From Microbulbifer sp. THAF38 (lineage in GTDB: Bacteria; Pseudomonadota; Gammaproteobacteria; Pseudomonadales; Cellvibrionaceae): DNA of 64,000 bases. The notes under the pieces were generated by a model. That model made no database searches, was not told the DNA's origin, and worked only from the letters and a program-made list of their open reading frames with translations. The stretch is taken from positions 2,615,001 to 2,679,000 of the forward strand of contig NZ_CP045369.1 of NCBI RefSeq assembly GCF_009363535.1. The letters are read 5' to 3'. Position 1 is the stretch's first letter. Each line of letters starts with the position of its first letter. Below are positions 58,142 through 64,000 of this stretch, one piece after another. A program made the translations under genes and the position numbers.

Positions 58142-59272
58142 ATGGCTAACCCTCACAATACGGATTACACAAGTTTTATCTTTTTCCACGAAAAAACTAA
58201 AGGTCAAAATGGAAAGCCTGTCTTTATCGATCCAAAGCTGCTTCCCCGGTTTATTGATTTAATCGACCTCAATTCGGAGGCAGGCATAAAAACGGCAAAT
58301 CAAATGAATCTGCTCAAGGGTCCCGCTGCTGGGATTACCTCTGACAGCAACCAAAGTAATGGCTTTGAACATCGCGAATATATAGGAGGTGTACAGGTTA
58401 CCTATATCGTATATCAAGAGGGCAATAGTCATAATAGAGGTCCTGGTGTTTATATCACTGAGCTCAAGCGAGCCAATGGAGAATCGGGTAGAGAATCTCT
58501 ACCGGCAGGTTTTTATCTATCAAATTTTAAGAATAATGAATGGAGGCTAAGCTCGATTAAAGATGACAATATTCCTACAGTAATTGGGGCAATTGGCGCT
58601 TTCTTTGATGGTACTAAATATGATGCATTGTCTACCGCGAATGTATATGGTGACTACTTAAAGACCACAGGAAATGCGAAACCAAGTCAACTCAACAACA
58701 GTTTCTTTCTCCACTATGCCCCTAGCTATCTCATCGATGAATTCGGGGTATGGAAAACAGGAGTTCAGAAACTTTCTGGACCAGACGCCGGACCTCAAGA
58801 GCTTGCCCGTTTGCTATATAAATCGCTACCCTGGGATGAGAGAGATGAAACCTTAAAGCATCATTGGTATGTTTTCGGAGAAGGTGCCAAGATGCTACAC
58901 CGCACCTTGAAGGAGTTTAAACAGTTAGCTGGGGGGAAAAAGCTACTACAGCACTGTTTTTATTTTGTCAACCCACGAGAAAACCTTGGGCTTTTGATGC
59001 GGGATGTTGAAGCTGTAGGTGCACAAACGCAAAAGACCAGTTATAGGCATAGCCTAGATGATATAGCCAGTAAAGTGCATCAAGTGAAGGATGGTAATAG
59101 CGCTGTAATTGGTCTACAGAAAATGGACGCCTCCTGGACTAAGTTTGACAAAATGATACAGGGGGGCAGCAATTATTATCAAAACAAATATATTAATAGC
59201 ATTGACAATAATCGTACTTTTGCAGATGCGGCTATAAAATTTGCAAAAAACTTCAAAGATGGATGGGGTTAA
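58142..59272 (+). CDS. Unknown protein, first gene of a two-gene operon
   Basis: 376 aa, soluble in appearance, no signal peptide, AGGGATGAGA before the ATG. I recognise no family. Notable parts are VIGAIGAFFDGTKYDALSTA near residue 150, faintly like the FFDGTxNN start of DUF2235 lipases, and HWYVFGEGAKMLHRTLKEF near 245, where a hydrolase GxSxG would be expected but no serine is present. It may be a degenerate hydrolase-like fold; that is a guess. The second gene begins two bases after its stop. Confidence 0.55.
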   Translation: MANPHNTDYTSFIFFHEKTKGQNGKPVFIDPKLLPRFIDLIDLNSEAGIKTANQMNLLKGPAAGITSDSNQSNGFEHREYIGGVQVTYIVYQEGNSHNRGPGVYITELKRANGESGRESLPAGFYLSNFKNNEWRLSSIKDDNIPTVIGAIGAFFDGTKYDALSTANVYGDYLKTTGNAKPSQLNNSFFLHYAPSYLIDEFGVWKTGVQKLSGPDAGPQELARLLYKSLPWDERDETLKHHWYVFGEGAKMLHRTLKEFKQLAGGKKLLQHCFYFVNPRENLGLLMRDVEAVGAQTQKTSYRHSLDDIASKVHQVKDGNSAVIGLQKMDASWTKFDKMIQGGSNYYQNKYINSIDNNRTFADAAIKFAKNFKDGWG

Positions 59273-59274
59273 GT

Positions 59275-60102
59275 ATGGCTAAAGTAGATTCACTGGACTT
59301 AAGCCGCCCTGTTATTGAGCAACTTGATGATATTTATTGGTTACCCTTTGATGCGCCCCCCGTACACCACTACGACTTAGGCGACTGGCACCTTTCTTTT
59401 ACGGGAAAGTTAGTTAAGCATATCTATGGAGCCAACTATTATGCCCCATACACTACGCCTATCTACAATGAAGACAGCTATCCAAGATTTTATGGTGGAC
59501 AGCCACTTTGGGGCAATAAAAGTCCCTATATTTGGTTTAAGCTAAATTCTGTTAGCGCTGATTGCAGCGTAGACGTGGGGCCAGAGGATGCCTGGATTGT
59601 AGGAACCGCTTCATTCAAGCTCTTGGTGATTCAAGTCCGAGAATCTTCCAAATCTGGAATCTTTGACCTCACTGATCAAAATCAGTTGAAGCAATTTATA
59701 TTCAACAAGCATAAAAGTGACCTAGATCACTTACAAGGACTAGGAAGCGAAGATTTCTTCAGTGCCTGGAGTCCCGATGAGATCCAAAGATATAGAATCA
59801 GGGGAAGGAACTGGTACGAAATAATTGATGGAAACTTAGGCGTAAATTGGTGCTTCAATCTATATACCCACTTATCAGACAAGCATCTTCTACATATTGC
59901 ATACATCCCCAGCCAATTCTGGCCTCCATATCATATTCCCAGTGAAAAAGCCTTACGCGTTAGCAAATCTCCTTTGTGGGACTTTATGGATAATCTGGAG
60001 CTTTCCAAAATGGAAGAAGGCAGCCAGGTTGTTACCGGTACTATAGAGCGGGAGGCTACTAGCTCCTGGGAAGAGGACACAGAAGATCTGAGCAGCTGGT
60101 GA
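59275..60102 (+). CDS. Unknown protein, second gene of a two-gene operon
   Basis: 275 aa, rich in Trp, Tyr and Pro (DDIYWLPFDAPPVHHYDLGD, YYAPYTTPIYNEDSYPRFYG, IPSQFWPPYHIP) with an acidic end (EEDTEDLSSW). No signal peptide, membrane span or family is seen. The start two bases after the upstream stop indicates coupled translation. The acidic tail and tight pairing would fit an immunity or chaperone partner, but nothing proves it. Confidence 0.55.
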   Translation: MAKVDSLDLSRPVIEQLDDIYWLPFDAPPVHHYDLGDWHLSFTGKLVKHIYGANYYAPYTTPIYNEDSYPRFYGGQPLWGNKSPYIWFKLNSVSADCSVDVGPEDAWIVGTASFKLLVIQVRESSKSGIFDLTDQNQLKQFIFNKHKSDLDHLQGLGSEDFFSAWSPDEIQRYRIRGRNWYEIIDGNLGVNWCFNLYTHLSDKHLLHIAYIPSQFWPPYHIPSEKALRVSKSPLWDFMDNLELSKMEEGSQVVTGTIEREATSSWEEDTEDLSSW

Positions 60103-60266
60103 AGTATTTAATTTAGCGGGCTTTCTTAGCGCAAATAGCCTATTTACGCATTATTCATTTAGAAAGCTATACTTTATAGATTCTTGATTTCTTCGAAGAG
60201 ATCTTAACCAGCCGGCTAGGATGTAAAGTTTGGATAACCTAAAGTGTTAGAGCTACCGCCGAAATT

Positions 60267-60301
60267 CCTGTTGTATGGTGCCCCCAAAGGGCACCAACAG
60301 G
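60267..60301. terminator. Nested hairpin between convergent genes
   Basis: GGTGCCC/GGGCACC with a CCAAA-type loop, enclosed by CTGTTG/CAACAG. It lies between the ends of the unknown operon and the oxidoreductase. The T-run is poor, so a bidirectional terminator is only likely. Confidence 0.42.
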
Positions 60302-60339
60302 TAAGAGGGCGCTTTTACGTCCAGACAAATGCTCGTGAT

Positions 60340-61347
60340 TTAAACGCTCAGCGACTCACCAGTTAAAAGAACCTTGCCATTGCGCTCACCCGCCGCAGCG
60401 ACTTTAACTGCTTCCTTCACATCACTAAGGGGGTAAGTAGCATGTACCGGTGCTGCCAATTTACCTTCAGCGACCAACTTGGTAATCGTTCCAAAAACTT
60501 CCTGCTGTCGCTCAGGGGAAGCATTAGCAAACCACTTGGCCAGCCAAAATCCGCGTACAGTAATATCTTTAAAGATGATCACTCCTGGCGCGAGGAGACA
60601 GGGTTCACCACTCAGGGCGCCATAGTTTACCAGCGTGGCGCCGTCACTAAGGGCCTCGCCCAATCTAGCAGTAGCCATTCCCCCGACGGCATCTATGCCC
60701 AGGCGAATCTCAGCACCTCCGGTTGCAGCTTTAACCCTTTTAGCAAGGCTCTCCCCTTCCTGCTCACCATCCACCAGTACTACATCGGCACCAGCTTCCA
60801 GCATAGGCTCGATCAGTGAGGATCTGCGAACAACATTAACTACCTTAAGGCCTCGAGTTTTTGCCAAGCTGGTCAGATAGGTTCCCACTGCAGAGTTTGC
60901 TGCGTTTTGAATCACCCAATCCCCTTCTTTCAGGTCGACAAACTCACTGAGCAAGAGGTAAGCCGTGGGGGGGTTAATAGTGATCATAGAGAGCTGTATG
61001 GGATCTACCTCATTTGGCAGAGGGATAAGCCCTTTGGCATCCGCCACCATATGACTAGCCCAGGTGCCACTGCCAACAGGTAACAAGACAGTTTGACCTA
61101 TTTCTGGCCCCGTCACATTTGGACCATGCTTGACGACCTTGGCAACCCCCTCATTCCCACCGACGGCAGGCAAAGGCGGCAACATGCCGTATTCACCTGT
61201 CAGCGTGAGTACATCTGAGGGGTTAATGGGTGTGGCCAGCATTTCCAACAATACCTGCCCCTCTTTCAGCTCCGGCTCACTAAATGAAACCGCTTCAATC
61301 ACATCTTGGGGCACTGGGCCGCGCTCATGATATTCTGCCTTTAGCAT
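60340..61347 (-). CDS. MECR/ETR-like MDR oxidoreductase
   Basis: 335 aa. TPINPSDVLTLTGEYG near residue 40, GNEGVAKVVKHG and VIQNAANSAVGTYLTSLAKT near 145 match the enoyl-thioester reductase branch of medium-chain dehydrogenases, which reduces trans-2-enoyl-CoA or ACP with NADPH. No structural zinc cysteines are seen. It stands alone on the minus strand. Zinc-independent quinone reductase activity is the alternative. Confidence 0.85.
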   Translation of the reverse strand: MLKAEYHERGPVPQDVIEAVSFSEPELKEGQVLLEMLATPINPSDVLTLTGEYGMLPPLPAVGGNEGVAKVVKHGPNVTGPEIGQTVLLPVGSGTWASHMVADAKGLIPLPNEVDPIQLSMITINPPTAYLLLSEFVDLKEGDWVIQNAANSAVGTYLTSLAKTRGLKVVNVVRRSSLIEPMLEAGADVVLVDGEQEGESLAKRVKAATGGAEIRLGIDAVGGMATARLGEALSDGATLVNYGALSGEPCLLAPGVIIFKDITVRGFWLAKWFANASPERQQEVFGTITKLVAEGKLAAPVHATYPLSDVKEAVKVAAAGERNGKVLLTGESLSV

Positions 61348-62287
61348 GTCACCTTATCCTTTAATAAGCCTTGTATTCACTTGACCGTAAACAATCTCGT
61401 TTCACGGCCAGTCGAAGCGGTTAAGTCTACTTAACATGTGAGAGAGTTCAAGAATATCAATCGAGCACAGATAACCTGAGGCAACGGCTCAAAGTTACCT
61501 GCAAGTTTCACTTCAGCCTAGACAAAGGCTACTTATATTCATAAACGTCTTGTTTTTGTTAATTACATGACGCCATTAATTCAGGGTCATTATGTAAGAG
61601 AAGGAGATGCCACAAGAGCATTTTGTAAACCTGGAACAATTACGTAAGGCAAGCTGATTAACAAACAATTATATAGAGTCAAATTATAACCAACTCCTCT
61701 TCGCCACTATATTTTTACTAGCCCCTCACATTTTAAATGAACAACTTTATCTACCTCTTTTATCAACCCGCCCAACATCACAAGCTTAGCTTCAATTAAA
61801 AATCACTACCAAGAAAGCGCACTCACCGAGAACCGAAAGAAACAGCTGGCAATACCACGATGCAGCACTTCACATAGAAATAAAATTTCTAATCAAAATT
61901 TATTGAACAAAGAGCCCACCCGTCCAGATCAAGTATTACGCCTACAGTATCGCCCCCCTTAACCGACCACCCTGCCCACAAAAACATCAACCAACAATAA
62001 GAAAACCCAGCACTAAGCAAATATTTTTTGAATAAAAATAAAATTTTACAAAAGTATGGCAACTTGTACCAAATGTTAGTAAGGTTTGAATAAGTGCCAA
62101 ATAAGTCTTGCTCTTGGTCAATTATCAATGGATGTACTGGCTAAGCTGTATTTTCTGCTCCAGAAGCAGAATCGTTTCTCCGCTCAGAGTGGTGGGATAA
62201 CTGGGCATATAGAGCTCTCAATCCCCTTCCCGCCTTCGGCCCTCTGCTCTAAAACGGACACCCCTCACTCCCTCAGAAAATTCACAA
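61348..62287. other. 0.9-kb gap without a supported gene
   Basis: Two short frames (61889-62128 minus, 62086-62355 plus) overlap each other and look non-coding. The region probably holds the promoters of the two flanking divergent genes. Confidence 0.45.
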
Positions 62288-62311
62288 TGGGAATTTGTAT
62301 TCCCAATTTTT
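62288..62311 (+). terminator. Terminator-like hairpin before the metallopeptidase gene
   Basis: TGGGAAT-TTGT-ATTCCCA followed by ATTTTT. It lies 56 bases upstream of the ATG at 62367 and either ends an upstream transcript or attenuates this one. Confidence 0.45.
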
Positions 62312-62366
62312 CCACACCAAAAAGCTCTTATTTCAAGATCTGCCATGAAGTATAAGGAGAATAAAA

Positions 62367-63239
62367 ATGGGACTCTGTATTGATTCAAATAACATCGTCT
62401 TTATTACCCAGGTGAGAACGGCGCTTAACACCCTGTTAGGCGGAGTTGGCACTGCTCTTGCCTACACCTCCGAGAAATATCGTACCGGTGGTCGCAATGT
62501 GTTACGGGTGAGTGAAGGCGCGGGCATTCTGACCGCTGCTGGTCTCAGGGCCAACAGCACAACACTGGTAAGACGCCTGATTGCCAGCCGCCACGATACA
62601 CGAATTACCGAACATCATGCGCTGGGATTCAGGCCCGATAAATGGCTGAAAGACCAGATCTGGAGTGGATTCAAGAGTTATATTCCCTTGATAAGTGCCG
62701 ACCAGGGCTTTATGGCGAAAGTGATGAGCACCGGCGCCAGTGGCGTAGTTATGTGGAATAACAATGTTTTTCAAACAGCCAATCTTACCAATAACGGAAC
62801 TGTAGTTATGGGCAACTGCCCAAGCTATATTACGCTGGCCCATGAGCTGGTGCACGCCGACCGCTGTAACCGTGGCCTACATCTTTCAGGCGCTACCAAT
62901 TCCACCTACCTTGCCGACCAAAGGCAAAATCCCATGAATAGTGTATTCCGTCAGCAAGGTAATGGACTGCTTATGGCCAGGGTTACCAATGGTGGCAACA
63001 ACCTCGTATATAACAATACGACAGTGTCCAATCTCAATAATATGATCACAACCAGAACCGCAGGCTGGATTTGGGTTGGAGGGTCTATGGAGCCGAAAGA
63101 AGAGATAGCCACAGTAGGCCTGAGTGATGACCAGAATAATGTCCCCAATGACCTTTTAGCCATCAATGAGAATATGATACGTGCCGAGCACAATGTTCCC
63201 CGTAGGATGAAGTATGGGCGCATCGGCAACTTGAACTAA
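62367..63239 (+). CDS. Free-standing M91/NleD-like zinc metallopeptidase
   Basis: 290 aa with AAGGAG seven bases before the ATG. ITLAHELVHADRCNRG near residue 160 is the HExxH zinc site, and PKEEIATVGL followed by AINENMIRAEHNVPRRMKYG supplies the third acidic ligand and the ENxxR signature of M91 effector peptidases. NleD of that family cleaves host kinases. No signal peptide is present. The N-terminal 100 residues (FITQVRTALNTLLGGVGTAL) may serve delivery. No adjacent immunity gene is seen, in contrast to the RHS tips, which suggests a non-bacterial target or a diffusible effector; this is inference. Confidence 0.82.
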   Translation: MGLCIDSNNIVFITQVRTALNTLLGGVGTALAYTSEKYRTGGRNVLRVSEGAGILTAAGLRANSTTLVRRLIASRHDTRITEHHALGFRPDKWLKDQIWSGFKSYIPLISADQGFMAKVMSTGASGVVMWNNNVFQTANLTNNGTVVMGNCPSYITLAHELVHADRCNRGLHLSGATNSTYLADQRQNPMNSVFRQQGNGLLMARVTNGGNNLVYNNTTVSNLNNMITTRTAGWIWVGGSMEPKEEIATVGLSDDQNNVPNDLLAINENMIRAEHNVPRRMKYGRIGNLN

Positions 63240-63511
63240 CCCTGCCGTTAACATTAAAAGAATGGATCAGGCTAGCCCGGCACAAGGATGTGCAAATTTT
63301 TCCAGCTTTCGCTTTTAAACTTCCGCTGAATCAGTCATCCCCACCAAAAAAATCAGAGCGATGGGTTCGCCCTCTTAACTCACTATTGCATAGCATTGCG
63401 AAGGGCCGTTATCATCGGCAACGACTTGAACTGCGCTCTTAGCAAACCCAGTGATCTTTACACCGTTTCCAAGAACTGCATTTATTAGAATTTACTCATT
63501 AGCCGTATATA

Positions 63512-63886
63512 ATGTTTACCTACACACTAATTAAGCATACCCATATCACCGCTGCAGTGCTTAGCATCTCCCTTTTTCTGTTGCGGATGGGAATGGAATT
63601 CTCTGGTAAGACGCATTGGCGAAAGACCTTCCTGCGATGGATGCCTCACGCCAATGATACTCTGCTGTTATCTGCTGCTATAGCTCTGGTTATTATTGGT
63701 AGCTGGAACCCGGCTGTTTTTCACTGGCTCGCAGTGAAGATCGGACTGGTTTTCGGTTATGTGATTGCCGGTTTCTTCGCACTTCGCCAGTCTGCGTCTC
63801 AGCGCACCCGTATGATTGCATCGGTTTTGGCAATAGTACAAGTTGGTTTTATCCTCTATCTAGCAATTCAAAAGCCTGCTCTCTAA
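63512..63886 (+). CDS. SirB2 family membrane protein
   Basis: 124 aa with four membrane spans and the family opening LIKHTHITAAVLSISLFLLR, then HANDTLLLSAAIALVIIG, VKIGLVFGYVIAGFFALR and a short tail. SirB2 proteins are small inner-membrane proteins of unknown role found near heme or translation-factor genes. The ribosome site is weak. The last 114 bases of the window show no gene. Confidence 0.85.
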   Translation: MFTYTLIKHTHITAAVLSISLFLLRMGMEFSGKTHWRKTFLRWMPHANDTLLLSAAIALVIIGSWNPAVFHWLAVKIGLVFGYVIAGFFALRQSASQRTRMIASVLAIVQVGFILYLAIQKPAL

Positions 63887-64000
63887 TATTAACTTTTTTT
63901 ATTCAACCTGCCCGTGAGACCAGTACTCTGCGGGCAGTGCACTTAATCTCGATCCCACACTTCGTGGTCTATCCCCTTAATGTCGCATTTCCGGGCATCA

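Noticed and set aside
61889-62128. 79-codon minus-strand frame
   Set aside because: AT-rich, no ribosome site, overlaps another weak frame.
62086-62355. 89-codon frame upstream of the metallopeptidase gene
   Set aside because: It spans the terminator-like hairpin and shows no domain; probably non-coding leader.

Overview
The window looks like a chromosomal segment of a marine gammaproteobacterium, probably Microbulbifer or a close relative in the Cellvibrionales. This is inferred from the proteobacterial housekeeping genes (nfuA, metH plus DUF2970, cysI plus DUF934, SirB2), a TPP-controlled TonB receptor and a secreted polysaccharide-lyase-like protein. No rRNA, tRNA or CRISPR array was seen.

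Region 1-12.4 kb is mostly ordinary chromosome on the minus strand: two crotonases and a MaoC hydratase, three tandem patatin-like lipases, nfuA with its terminator, and a PfpI/quinone-oxidoreductase pair behind a 20-bp palindrome. Then come metH and a DUF2970 gene on the plus strand. A 38-aa membrane peptide (12557-12673) follows on the minus strand.

Region 12.7-37.5 kb is the striking part. A 9.2-kb gene (28367-37525, minus) encodes a Sec-signal, FN3, SpvB/FG-GAP, RHS-core toxin with a probable permuted papain-like tip, and its 3' end overlaps an ankyrin lipoprotein gene. Downstream of it lies a 15-kb archive of displaced cassettes. Each is a piece of the same RHS core or pre-toxin region joined to a different tip, usually followed by a small gene. 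These small genes nearly all encode exported, lipidated or membrane proteins, so the toxins probably act in the envelope. Tips include two HExxH metallopeptidases, one resembling the M91/NleD family and one broken by stop codons. The archive is cut by a complete IS3 element (with an A6G frameshift site) and a complete IS30 element that separates one tip from its partner gene. An IS200 remnant is also present. A tract of about 475 bp is identical between the full-length gene and one orphan, pointing to recent recombination.

Region 39.3-48.3 kb holds cysI-DUF934, an unrecognised SGHYRP protein, a YcgL-type nucleotidyltransferase and a zinc-ribbon membrane protein. A thiamine salvage operon follows: TPP riboswitch, TonB receptor, thiamine-binding protein, PnuT-like permease and a kinase. 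Region 48.4-50.3 kb is a group II intron with maturase.

Region 50.3-64 kb mixes small housekeeping genes (YtoQ, SirB2, an enoyl reductase-like MDR) with accessory secreted proteins: a 903-aa propeller/Ig protein and a PI-PLC/C-type-lectin protein. It also holds an Hsp20 pseudogene, an unrecognised two-gene operon with an upstream palindrome, and a free-standing M91-like metallopeptidase.
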